Assembly: GCF_934294775.1 (NCBI RefSeq)
Contig: NZ_CAKRAH010000006.1
Coordinates: 1 to 64,000 of the forward strand
Direction of reading: 5' to 3'
From: an uncultured Dorea sp.
GTDB taxonomy: Bacteria > Bacillota > Clostridia > Lachnospirales > Lachnospiraceae
Length of the DNA stretch: 64,000 bases
Of this stretch, positions 1 through 9,650 are shown piece after piece. How positions within the stretch are numbered: the first letter of the stretch is position 1; every line of letters starts with the position of its first letter. Below the pieces are notes generated by a model. The model was not told the origin of the DNA, made no database searches, and worked only from the letters and a program-made list of their open reading frames with translations. The translations under genes and the position numbers were made by a program.

Positions 1-75
1 TCGGCTATATCCTTCCCACTACCGGGTGGATTCGGGACTTTAACCCGTTGGAAACGTGCGCCGCTAGGCGCACAC
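1..75 (-). mobile_element. Group II intron (group IIC-like), 5' end only, runs off the left edge
   Basis: Read on the minus strand from position 75, the sequence opens with GTGTGCGCC, the GTGYG start typical of group II introns. A perfect 7-bp hairpin follows (56-62 with 67-73), then an ACGGGTTAAAGTCCCGAA block and an AGTGGGAAGGATATAGCC block. From memory this order matches the start of domain I of group IIC introns such as the Oceanobacillus iheyensis one. The first intron base lies just after the T-run of the intrinsic terminator at 77-125, which is the classic IIC insertion site. The rest of the ribozyme and any maturase gene would lie beyond the left edge. Family assignment is by recall, not alignment. 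Confidence 0.72.
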
Positions 76-76
76 A

Positions 77-125
77 AAAAAAGACTACCGACTCACTCTC
101 TAACAAACGAGTCGGTAATCTTTTT
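77..125 (-). terminator. Intrinsic terminator of the zinc-ribbon protein gene, interrupted by the intron
   Basis: Inverted repeat 84-94 / 109-119 (GACTCG-type stem extending into matching A and T tracts) with a 14-base loop. On the minus strand it is followed by seven T residues and then directly by the intron. The arms are near perfect, so it could act in both directions. Confidence 0.85.
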
Positions 126-612
126 ATCTCAGCAACATGAACGCTATCAGTCCAGCTACAACAATAATTGCAATCGCAAGAATGATGATTGGTGCTTTTG
201 ACATCTTTTCATCGTCTTCTTCAATGTCATCATAAAATTCATCATCTAATTCTTCTTTTGGCTGTGGCTTTGGAGCTGGCTCTTCTTTTTTCTTTCTTCC
301 ATCTCCTACAGCAAGGAGTTCATCATATGCATCTCGCATTTCCTGTTCGCGTTTTTCACGTACCTGTTTTGGTGGTATATTAGAATACTTCTGCTCTTCA
401 GGTTCTGGTGTTTCTGTTGTTTCCGGCATTACCGGTGTTTCTGGTATTTCTGGCATTACTGCTGTCTCTGCCGTTAACGGTGTCTCCGCTTTTTTCTGTA
501 CTTTGTGAGCGCTCTGTGGTATTTTGAACTTCTTTTTACAATTATAGCACAACAAGTAATTTGGATCTTTTTTTCCTGGTCTTAATTCCTGACCGCATAT
601 TGGACACTTCAT
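124..612 (-). CDS. Zinc-ribbon, tail-anchored membrane protein of unknown function
   Basis: A 162-residue protein starts with a short zinc ribbon (CPIC at residues 3-6 and CYNC at 22-25). A low-complexity linker rich in Pro, Glu and Thr follows, then a charged stretch, an acidic patch (DDEFYDDIEEDDE), and one hydrophobic helix at about 142-160 ending in LLR. That layout predicts a cytoplasmic zinc-binding head anchored by its C-terminus. I chose the ATG at 612 because GGGGAGGG lies 10 bases upstream. The in-frame ATG at 678 sits right behind a TATAAT box and has no ribosome binding site. The family is not recognised. The gene is last before the terminator and intron, and follows htrA in the same direction by reading order. 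Confidence 0.8.
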   Translation of the reverse strand: MKCPICGQELRPGKKDPNYLLCYNCKKKFKIPQSAHKVQKKAETPLTAETAVMPEIPETPVMPETTETPEPEEQKYSNIPPKQVREKREQEMRDAYDELLAVGDGRKKKEEPAPKPQPKEELDDEFYDDIEEDDEKMSKAPIIILAIAIIVVAGLIAFMLLR

Positions 613-686
613 ATGAATCTGTCCCTCCCCATAGTGTATTATTTCAAACTGTGCTTTTTTGCCTTCCGGCTTCTGCATACATTGAC

Positions 687-715
687 ATTATACTACATAG
701 ATTTACAAATATCAA
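687..715 (-). promoter_or_regulatory. SigmaA promoter of the zinc-ribbon protein gene
   Basis: TTGATA (710-715), a 17-base spacer and a perfect TATAAT (687-692) on the minus strand. The expected transcription start falls at about 680, on top of the upstream ATG, which supports translation from 612. Confidence 0.75.
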
Positions 716-728
716 TTTTTTCTCTAAA

Positions 729-2012
729 TTATTCTGACTGTTTTCCCAAAGTCACTTTCACATCATTCTTTTGATATTCTCCATTCTTTCCCTGAGTCTG
801 AACAGTCAGCGTTACTGTCTCTCCGGATTTATAGTATTGAAGCTGTTCCTGCAGTGCATCCATGCCATCAACCGTTGTTCCTTCAATTCCTGTTATCACT
901 GCACCTTTTGTAATGCCAGCCTTATCTGCACCGCCACCTGAAATTACTTCTGATACATATACTCCTGTCGGCATATTATACATCTGTGCACTATCCGATG
1001 TGACATCGACACCTTTTATTCCGATATAACCTCTTTCGGACTCTGCTACTTTTGTCTTTGTTTTCTGATTCATAAGGTTAGTGATCAAATCACTTACATC
1101 GGATACCGGAATTGCATATCCAATACCTTCTACTGTTTCTGTTGCAATCTTAGCTGAATTGATGCCAATTACTTCTCCATTTGCATTTAATAGTGCTCCA
1201 CCACTGTTACCAGGATTGATTGCCGCATCTGTCTGAAGCAATTTTCCATCATAGCTATCCATCGTACGATCTTTTGCCGAAATAATTCCAGATGTTACGG
1301 ACTGTCCGTATCCAAGAGCATTTCCAATTGCAATTACCTGATCTCCTACCTGTGCCTGATCCGAATCTCCAAGTGTTGCTACTGCAATTTCATTCATCGT
1401 AGAATCTTTAATCTCACTTAATGGAACTGCTACAACCGCAAGGTCTTTATCTGCATCTGTTCCTTTGATATTGGCTTCTACACTTTCTTCATCAATGAAA
1501 GTAACTGTTAATGTACTGCTTCCTTCTACTACATGATTATTGGTTACGACCAGCAATTCTGAGTCATTCTGACCAATAATAATTCCGGATCCAGCACTTT
1601 CACTTTCCTGTTTTTGTGTGCCACCGAAAAAGTTCTGTACTTCCTGCACACTCATATTTGTAATAGATACAATGGATGGCATTGCATTTTTTGTAATCTC
1701 TGTCACATTTCCAGTAGTTGTTGAACTGCTGGAAGAGGTTGTAAGTTTTGCATTGCTTGCTGTTGTTGTCTTAGCCGTTTTTGTTGTTGTCGTTCCCGTT
1801 ATCTTGGATCCCACTATATTACTTGCCTGGAATGCCGCGCTCGCAACCACTCCAAATACAAGTCCTGTACATACAACCTTTACCCACTTTGCACTGCCTT
1901 TTGTTTTCTTTTTTCCAGGTTTCTTTTCTGGTTCTTCATCCCAGTCATTCATTCCATAATGACTCTGTGTGTTTTCATCTTCTGATGTATAATAATTATA
2001 TTGATTTTCCAT
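729..2012 (-). CDS. htrA: HtrA/DegP-type membrane-anchored serine protease with PDZ domain
   Basis: This 427-residue protein has a hydrophilic N-terminus, one membrane helix at about 43-66, a Thr/Ser-rich linker, a trypsin-like protease domain at about 105-310, and a PDZ domain at about 325-415. The catalytic triad is visible: His160 (TNNHVVEG), Asp190 (DADKDLAVV) and Ser270 (NPGNSGGAL). Such proteins face outward and degrade or refold misfolded exported proteins. AAAGGGG lies 9 bases before the ATG. Gene order places it between an amidase gene and the zinc-ribbon protein gene. Known HtrA genes are often under CssRS-type stress control, but no such site was identified here. Confidence 0.95.
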   Translation of the reverse strand: MENQYNYYTSEDENTQSHYGMNDWDEEPEKKPGKKKTKGSAKWVKVVCTGLVFGVVASAAFQASNIVGSKITGTTTTKTAKTTTASNAKLTTSSSSSTTTGNVTEITKNAMPSIVSITNMSVQEVQNFFGGTQKQESESAGSGIIIGQNDSELLVVTNNHVVEGSSTLTVTFIDEESVEANIKGTDADKDLAVVAVPLSEIKDSTMNEIAVATLGDSDQAQVGDQVIAIGNALGYGQSVTSGIISAKDRTMDSYDGKLLQTDAAINPGNSGGALLNANGEVIGINSAKIATETVEGIGYAIPVSDVSDLITNLMNQKTKTKVAESERGYIGIKGVDVTSDSAQMYNMPTGVYVSEVISGGGADKAGITKGAVITGIEGTTVDGMDALQEQLQYYKSGETVTLTVQTQGKNGEYQKNDVKVTLGKQSE

Positions 2013-2090
2013 ATCTGATTGCCCCTTTCATATCTTATGCTTGTAGTTTACTGCCCAATTGTGTTTAATCTGTGATGAAAGTAAGGAGAT

Positions 2091-2744
2091 TTATTGATAT
2101 TCTTTCAATTTCTTTCCTACATCACTTTTAAACTGAACCCAGGCATCTTCATGCTCCACAAAATACTTTGGACAATTTTTCCCTGTTACATCATAATGTC
2201 TGATCACGTCTTCTTCATTTAGATCGAACTTCAGGCACAACCATGCACACAGCTCTACCATTGAATGATATGTCGCATCATTAAACTTCCCCGTTTCATC
2301 CGGATGACAGCATTCAATGGAAACAGTATCTGTATTCCTGCTATTGGAAGCATATGCCACTTCCCACGTTGGAACACATTGAATGATTTCCCCTTCCAGT
2401 CCTACCACAAAGTTACTGCTTGCTTTTGTAACATGACTATCTTTTAATCCTTCAAAATAATCCCTGTTATTCCTTGCACCCGCCCCTGGATTTGCAGTGT
2501 AATGAACCACAATCCCCGTAATCTTATCAGTTGCAATTCCAGGTCTTGAATATTCATTCGGCGTCAGGAGTTCTACATCTATATCTGGTCTTACAGAATC
2601 AATATAATCACTTTTATTTTCTGTATATTGTTTTGCGCGGTCGGACTGAATTTTTAAAACAATTCCTCCCGTTATTATTGCTACTATAATCAATATGAAC
2701 CAGCTTCGTTTTAAATGTCTTTGTTTTCTTCTTTTTCTTTGCAT
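2091..2744 (-). CDS. N-acetylmuramoyl-L-alanine amidase (Amidase_2 family)
   Basis: A 217-residue protein with a membrane helix or uncleaved signal at about 14-31 and an Amidase_2/PGRP zinc amidase domain at about 70-205. Predicted zinc ligands are His81 (GIVVHYTANPG), His183 (IRHYDVTG) and Cys191 (GKNCPKYF). The 8-residue gap between the last two matches T7-lysozyme-type amidases. It would cleave the lactyl-L-alanine bond of peptidoglycan. The ATG follows the galM stop within four bases, in the string TAATAGATG, with no separate Shine-Dalgarno sequence. Translation is therefore probably coupled to galM. A prophage origin is possible for this family, but no phage neighbours are present. Confidence 0.92.
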   Translation of the reverse strand: MQRKRRKQRHLKRSWFILIIVAIITGGIVLKIQSDRAKQYTENKSDYIDSVRPDIDVELLTPNEYSRPGIATDKITGIVVHYTANPGAGARNNRDYFEGLKDSHVTKASSNFVVGLEGEIIQCVPTWEVAYASNSRNTDTVSIECCHPDETGKFNDATYHSMVELCAWLCLKFDLNEEDVIRHYDVTGKNCPKYFVEHEDAWVQFKSDVGKKLKEYQ

Positions 2745-2747
2745 CTA

Positions 2748-3776
2748 TTATACAAACTTATATATTGTAGTTGTCTCATAACTTTCTCCGGCTCTCACAA
2801 CCGGAGATTTGAAATTATCTTTATGAATTGCATCCGGGAAATATTGTGTTTCAAAGCAGATTCCATGTCCTTTATCGTACACTGCCCCATCTTTTCCTTT
2901 CGTTTCTACCAAAAAGTTTCCCGAATAGAACTGCATTCCCGGAAGATCTGTAGAGACTTCCATTTTAATTCCTGTCTTCTCAGAATAAGCGGCTGCTACT
3001 TTTCTGAATCCTTCTCCATTTAATACCCAGTTATGATCGTATCCATTTCCATATCTGAGTGCTATGTAATCTCCGCCAATTTCTTTTTCTACTGTTTTAG
3101 CATTTCTAAAGTCCATAGGGGTTCCTTCAACCGGAACGAAAATTCCTGTCGGAATGGATTCCTCATCCGCTTCCGTGAACATGTCCGCATTAATCCACAC
3201 TTCTTCATCCAGTGCACTTCCGGATGCATGACCTGACAGATTGAAATAACTGTGATTTGTAAGATTGACAATCGTATCTTTATCCGGTACTGCATGATAA
3301 TGTATTTTTAATTCATTATCATCTGTAACAGTATATGTTACTTCTATTTTTAATTCTCCCGGGAATCCCTGATCACCATCCGGACTAGTCAGTGTAAATG
3401 TCACCTGCTGATCGTCTTCGTTCTTTGCATTCCACATTCTTTTATTATAGAAGTCGCATCCACCGTGAAGTGTATTCTTACCGTTATCATTCTTTGTCAG
3501 AGAATAGACAGTTCCATTCAGTTCAAATTCTCCCGTTCCAATTCTATTGGCTACTCTTCCTACGGTTGCTCCGATTGAATCCCCGCCATTTTCGTAATCT
3601 TCTAATGTCTCATAGCCAAGTACTACATCACACAATTTTCCATTTTTGTCAGGTACCAGAAGTTTGAGTAATGCTGCGCCATAATCTGATACAACCGCCT
3701 CCATGCCATTCTTATTTTTCAATATATAGCAGCTTGCTTTCTCGCCTTTTTTTGTTGTTCCAAATTCAATTTTCAT
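2748..3776 (-). CDS. galM: Aldose 1-epimerase (mutarotase)
   Basis: A 342-residue protein, the normal size for GalM. It shows the family motifs TLHGG at about 102-106, NHSYFNLSGH with catalytic His175, and FETQYFPDAIH with catalytic Glu309. It interconverts the alpha and beta anomers of galactose and other aldoses in the cytoplasm, normally ahead of the Leloir pathway. No galK or galT lies nearby, so it may serve general sugar use. It starts a two-gene unit with the amidase, transcribed from the region 3777-4036. Confidence 0.95.
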   Translation of the reverse strand: MKIEFGTTKKGEKASCYILKNKNGMEAVVSDYGAALLKLLVPDKNGKLCDVVLGYETLEDYENGGDSIGATVGRVANRIGTGEFELNGTVYSLTKNDNGKNTLHGGCDFYNKRMWNAKNEDDQQVTFTLTSPDGDQGFPGELKIEVTYTVTDDNELKIHYHAVPDKDTIVNLTNHSYFNLSGHASGSALDEEVWINADMFTEADEESIPTGIFVPVEGTPMDFRNAKTVEKEIGGDYIALRYGNGYDHNWVLNGEGFRKVAAAYSEKTGIKMEVSTDLPGMQFYSGNFLVETKGKDGAVYDKGHGICFETQYFPDAIHKDNFKSPVVRAGESYETTTIYKFV

Positions 3777-3874
3777 CTTTCTGCTCCTTTTTGTTTATTT
3801 TTTTTAATTTTTTCTGCTTGTTTATAACCGTTTGTTATATATTATTGGTTATATTAAAATTATCTTTCCTTTAT

Positions 3875-3883
3875 ATCATAACA
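3875..3883 (-). promoter_or_regulatory. Extended -10 element, probable galM promoter
   Basis: TGTTATGAT on the minus strand matches the TGnTATAAT extended -10 consensus closely. No -35 box lies at 16-18 bases; a TTGAGT at 3902-3907 is 21 bases away. It predicts a leader of about 90 bases for galM. Confidence 0.4.
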
Positions 3884-4036
3884 CTTTATATCATCTTATG
3901 CACTCAAATTATTTTTCGAGTCTATTTATTTTCAGACTTTTTATATTTTTCAAAAAACATATACCCGTAAAATCCTGCCTAAAAATCTTCCGAAAGGCAC
4001 ACTCTAAAATGGCGCATATAGGTTGTGCATTTTTTA

Positions 4037-4073
4037 CAAAAAAACACCGAGAACTTGCCAATGGCAACTTCTC
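4037..4073 (-). terminator. Second terminator-like hairpin upstream of galM
   Basis: Minus-strand hairpin 4049-4073 (GAGAA, one mismatch, TTGCC; three-base loop; GGCAA, TTCTC) followed by GTGTTTTTTT. It lies about 20 bases beyond the guaB terminator, so it is either a backup terminator or the end of a very short transcript. Confidence 0.6.
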
Positions 4074-4090
4074 CTGCATACTTTAGGGTT

Positions 4091-4120
4091 TAAAAAAGAC
4101 GCCGTAATATACGACGCCTT
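4091..4120 (-). terminator. guaB intrinsic terminator
   Basis: Minus-strand hairpin 4097-4104 / 4112-4119 with two wobble pairs and a 7-base loop, followed by six T residues. It begins nine bases after the guaB stop codon. Confidence 0.75.
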
Positions 4121-4128
4121 GAATCTCT

Positions 4129-5625
<1,497 letters not shown>

Positions 5626-5627
5626 CT

Positions 5628-5657
5628 ATCTTAGCGAATGTTGTATACTTTTGTCAA
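5628..5657 (-). promoter_or_regulatory. SigmaA promoter of guaB
   Basis: TTGACA (5652-5657), an 18-base spacer and TAAGAT (5628-5633) on the minus strand, about 45 bases before the chosen start codon. No purine riboswitch or PurBox was seen. Confidence 0.75.
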
Positions 5658-5696
5658 CCGCTTTTGATATGTTTTTATTTTAATACAATTTTCTTC

Positions 5697-6188
5697 CTAT
5701 TTTCTGATTACTTTTCTAGGTGCCTTTACAAAGAATCCTTCAACGATTGTTTCATTTGGCTCAAAGAGAATCTGTTTCACTTCTCCTTTGTCTGATATGA
5801 TCAGTCCATACACCTGTACATTACCTGTTCCCGAAGTGTAGTCATATGTTTTTACTTTTTTATACTGCATCAGTTCAACGGCTCCAACCGGCGCAAGAAG
5901 TTCCATCTGATCTGCATCTACGGAAAACATTCTTTTTCTTCTGGATTTATTCATGATCTTATCGATATCCAGATCCCCATTCACAAACACATACTCATAC
6001 TCTACATTAAGACTTTGAATTACCAGCACATCCACTATGATCAAAATGATCGGCAGGATAATACCAACCGGTGTAATAAATGCTAAAAATACCGACAAGA
6101 CAGTTACTGCAATCAGTCCAACTTTCTTAAGTGTATCTTTTGTGTCTGTCTGCTTTTTTATCAGCTGTTCTGTGTAAAAATCATCCAT
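5697..6188 (-). CDS. Conserved hypothetical membrane protein (DUF6106-like)
   Basis: A 163-residue protein starting MDDFYTEQLIKKQ. It has two adjacent membrane helices at about 22-65 (VGLIAVTVLSVFLAF and IILPIILIIVDVLVI) and a soluble C-terminal half beginning YEYVFVNGDLDIDKI. The half reads like a small beta-rich cytoplasmic domain. From memory it resembles the DUF6106 family of Clostridia; its function is unknown. GGAGGAAG lies six bases before the ATG at 6188, so the longer reading from 6236 is unlikely. It lies between the groESL terminator and guaB with no obvious functional link to either. Confidence 0.8.
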   Translation of the reverse strand: MDDFYTEQLIKKQTDTKDTLKKVGLIAVTVLSVFLAFITPVGIILPIILIIVDVLVIQSLNVEYEYVFVNGDLDIDKIMNKSRRKRMFSVDADQMELLAPVGAVELMQYKKVKTYDYTSGTGNVQVYGLIISDKGEVKQILFEPNETIVEGFFVKAPRKVIRK

Positions 6189-6240
6189 TCTTTTCTTCCT
6201 CCAACTTTGCTGTACGCTATATCTATTGTAGCACACATAG

Positions 6241-6275
6241 AGGTAAAAAGAAAACTCCTCTGACGAGGAGTTCTC
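6241..6275 (-). terminator. groESL terminator
   Basis: Perfect 8-bp hairpin 6253-6260 / 6265-6272 with a four-base loop, followed on the minus strand by TTCTTTTT. It lies 20 bases after the groL stop. Confidence 0.9.
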
Positions 6276-6294
6276 AAAAATTTTATATTCTGAA

Positions 6295-7923
<1,629 letters not shown>

Positions 7924-7957
7924 TTACCTCCTGAAATATATATTTTTCGCTGTCCAA

Positions 7958-8242
7958 TTATTCGCAGATTGCTAATATATCATCCTGTTTTACAATGATG
8001 TATTCCTGCTCATCAATCTCAACATTTGTTCCTGCATACTTGGAGTAGATTACCTGCTGCCCTACTGAAACATGCATCTTAACTTCTTTTCCGTCTACTA
8101 CTCCGCCTGGTCCTACAGCAATTACTTCTGCCTGCTGTGGTTTTTCTTTAGACTGTCCCGGAAGTACAATTCCTGACTTTGTAGTCTCCTCTGCTACACA
8201 CTGTTTCAATACAACTCTGTCACCTAATGGTACTAACTTCAT
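7958..8242 (-). CDS. groS: Co-chaperonin GroES (Hsp10)
   Basis: A 94-residue GroES of normal length. It starts MKLVPLGDRVVLK and contains the mobile-loop region EETTKSGIVLPG and the YSKYAGTNVEIDEQEY block. It caps the GroEL chamber during ATP-driven folding. AAGGAGG precedes the ATG. The CIRCE operator lies 33 bases upstream in the leader. Confidence 0.97.
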   Translation of the reverse strand: MKLVPLGDRVVLKQCVAEETTKSGIVLPGQSKEKPQQAEVIAVGPGGVVDGKEVKMHVSVGQQVIYSKYAGTNVEIDEQEYIIVKQDDILAICE

Positions 8243-8275
8243 ATCTATTCCTCCTTAAAATCATTTTCTGTATTA

Positions 8276-8302
8276 TTAGCACTCAACAAAAGAGAGTGCT
8301 GA
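8276..8302 (-). promoter_or_regulatory. CIRCE operator (HrcA binding site) in the groESL leader
   Basis: TTAGCACTC, nine bases, GAGTGCTGA as read on the plus strand; the consensus is TTAGCACTC-N9-GAGTGCTAA, so one base differs. It lies between the groE promoter and the groS start codon. No hrcA gene is in the window. Confidence 0.95.
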
Positions 8303-8316
8303 AAGATTCTAGATAT

Positions 8317-8345
8317 AAAATAGCACTCTCTTTTTGGTTTGTCAA
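8317..8345 (-). promoter_or_regulatory. SigmaA promoter of groESL with an extra HrcA half-site
   Basis: TTGACA (8340-8345), a 17-base spacer and TATTTT (8317-8322). The spacer carries GAGTGC running into the -10 box, which is a third HrcA-like half-site. Together with 8291-8300 it forms a 10-bp inverted repeat (AGAGAGTGCT). Confidence 0.8.
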
Positions 8346-8357
8346 CACACTTTCTAT

Positions 8358-8663
8358 TTAGTTTAGAACTTTTTTATAAAATCCATTTTGTATTTTAAAA
8401 CGAATCACTTTCCCGGCCTTATTCCAGTACCGTTCTTTTACCAGACCTTTACAGATCAGGGATTCTTTTTCATCATCAATTCCACATTCATAGATGCCAT
8501 CCAGTGAAAATGATGTAAGATTGGCATCTTCTGCCGCAAGGTAAAGTGTTTCCCCCTCTTCATCATATGCAATCACCTTACACTGATATACCGTTTCATC
8601 CAAAAATGTCTCTTGCAAAACCCCTCTTTCCATCCGCAGTTGGGCTGCACATCCTTCATACAT
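8358..8663 (-). CDS. Hypothetical protein, about 101 residues
   Basis: The open frame runs from a GTG at 8711, but the best start is the ATG at 8663, where AAGGAGG lies 11 bases upstream. The upstream GTG overlaps a structured repeat and neither it nor the ATG at 8693 has a ribosome binding site. The product (MYEGCAAQLRMERG...) alternates short charged and hydrophobic strands, as in a small beta-barrel. It has no signal peptide or membrane helix. It lies between codY and the groE promoter. I do not recognise the family. If the longer reading is right, the protein has 117 residues. Confidence 0.65.
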   Translation of the reverse strand: MYEGCAAQLRMERGVLQETFLDETVYQCKVIAYDEEGETLYLAAEDANLTSFSLDGIYECGIDDEKESLICKGLVKERYWNKAGKVIRFKIQNGFYKKVLN

Positions 8664-8704
8664 TCTATATCTGTCCTCCTTCAAAGTATCCATAAATCTG
8701 TCGA

Positions 8705-8760
8705 TTAGCACGACCGGCTTTGCGCCGGCAAGTGCAGCCCGGCTTTACCGGACGCACTAA
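8705..8760. repeat. Small structured intergenic repeat with two CCGG hairpins
   Basis: The outer ends pair (8705-8712 with 8753-8760, including two wobble pairs). Inside are two related hairpins of the form CCGG-loop-CCGG, each sharing the core AAAGCCGG as read on the minus strand. The layout looks like a duplicated palindromic unit, much as in REP or small mobile hairpin elements. It is GC-rich compared with its surroundings. No second copy occurs in this window. Confidence 0.45.
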
Positions 8761-8762
8761 GT

Positions 8763-8796
8763 ATGAAAAGGGTATCAGTTACCCGATACCCTTTTT
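8763..8796 (-). terminator. codY terminator
   Basis: Perfect 10-bp hairpin 8767-8776 / 8785-8794 (AAAGGGTATC) with an 8-base loop, followed by TTTT on the minus strand. The T-run on the plus strand is longer, so it could also stop plus-strand transcripts. Confidence 0.85.
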
Positions 8797-8804
8797 ACTT
8801 CTCA

Positions 8805-9587
8805 CTATTTTGTACGTTCTGCTTTAATTCGGTCGAGTTCTGTGAATACATAATCATTAATTACTTTGATATACGTACCCTTCATGCCCGAAGACCGGGA
8901 CTCAATTACACCCGCACTCTCAAATTTTCTCAATGCATTTACAATTACAGATCGTGTAATTCCTACTCTGTCTGCGATCTTGCTTGCAACAAGAATGCCC
9001 TCTGCGCCATCCAATTCATCAAAAATGTGGATAATCGCCTCTAGTTCTGAATAAGACAACGTACTGATCGCCGATTGTACAATATGCTCTTTTCTTGTTT
9101 CTTCTGCACTTTCTTCATTGACAGATCTCAACATCTCAAGTCCGACAACTGTCGTTCCGTATTCACTGAGAATAATATCATCAATCTCGTACACTTTATC
9201 TTTTTTATAAATAAACAGTGTTCCAAGTCTTTCTCCGGCGATGTCAATTGGCGTAATAATCGCCTGATAACCTTTGACAGCATCTTCCGAAAATCCCAGT
9301 GTCTGAAGATTTACATTTTCTTTTGTGGATAAAATGCTTAACAGTCTTTCATTGAGCATGTCATCTACATGCTTTCCAATCTCTCTCTCGATCAATTCTG
9401 TAATGTAAGGCACACCTTCACATTTGCTTCCGCCAAGCACTTTTCCTTTTTTACTGATTACCAATACGTTCGAATCCAATATCTCAGTCAGGACTTCACA
9501 GATATCATTGAATACAACTTTGCTCGAACTGTTGTTGTGCAGTAATTTGTTGATTTTTCTGGTTTTATCCAACAATTGTACGCCCAT
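8805..9587 (-). CDS. codY: CodY, GTP- and branched-chain-amino-acid-sensing global regulator
   Basis: A 260-residue CodY of normal length. The N-terminal GAF-like sensor domain spans about 1-155, and the C-terminal winged helix reads SKIADRVGITRSVIVNALRKF with the wing GTYIKV. It represses stationary-phase, amino-acid and often carbon-metabolism genes when GTP and Ile/Leu/Val are plentiful. The gene follows topA. It has its own promoter at 9613-9641 and its own terminator. A weak CodY-like box in the promoter spacer suggests autoregulation. Confidence 0.97.
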   Translation of the reverse strand: MGVQLLDKTRKINKLLHNNSSSKVVFNDICEVLTEILDSNVLVISKKGKVLGGSKCEGVPYITELIEREIGKHVDDMLNERLLSILSTKENVNLQTLGFSEDAVKGYQAIITPIDIAGERLGTLFIYKKDKVYEIDDIILSEYGTTVVGLEMLRSVNEESAEETRKEHIVQSAISTLSYSELEAIIHIFDELDGAEGILVASKIADRVGITRSVIVNALRKFESAGVIESRSSGMKGTYIKVINDYVFTELDRIKAERTK

Positions 9588-9612
9588 TTACATTCCTCCA
9601 TCCTATGAATGT

Positions 9613-9641
9613 ATATTATCATACAATTCTGAAATATTCAA
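9613..9641 (-). promoter_or_regulatory. SigmaA promoter of codY with a weak CodY-like box
   Basis: TTGAAT (9636-9641), a 17-base spacer and TAATAT (9613-9618) on the minus strand. The region around the spacer reads ATATTTCAGAATTGT, which matches about 10 of 15 positions of the AATTTTCWGAAAATT CodY box. Confidence 0.7.
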
Positions 9642-9650
9642 CGAATTTCA

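Larger units (their letters stand above)
3777..4128. other. 352-base intergenic region between guaB and galM
   Basis: The region holds the guaB terminator (4091-4120), a second terminator-like hairpin (4037-4073) and an extended -10 box (3875-3883) that probably drives galM. The remainder is very AT-rich. I see no open reading frame with a ribosome binding site and no riboswitch that I recognise. Confidence 0.6.

Noticed and set aside
1..75. Possible tRNA or rRNA fragment at the left edge because of the many short stems
   Set aside because: No acceptor stem, T-loop or anticodon pattern fits. The GTGTG start after a terminator T-run fits a group II intron instead.
8317..8345. Hairpin at 8291-8330 as a terminator for the gene at 8358-8663
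   Set aside because: Not fully excluded: it is followed by TTTTGTTG on the minus strand, but the overlap with the groE promoter and CIRCE makes a regulatory role more likely, so I did not list it as a terminator.
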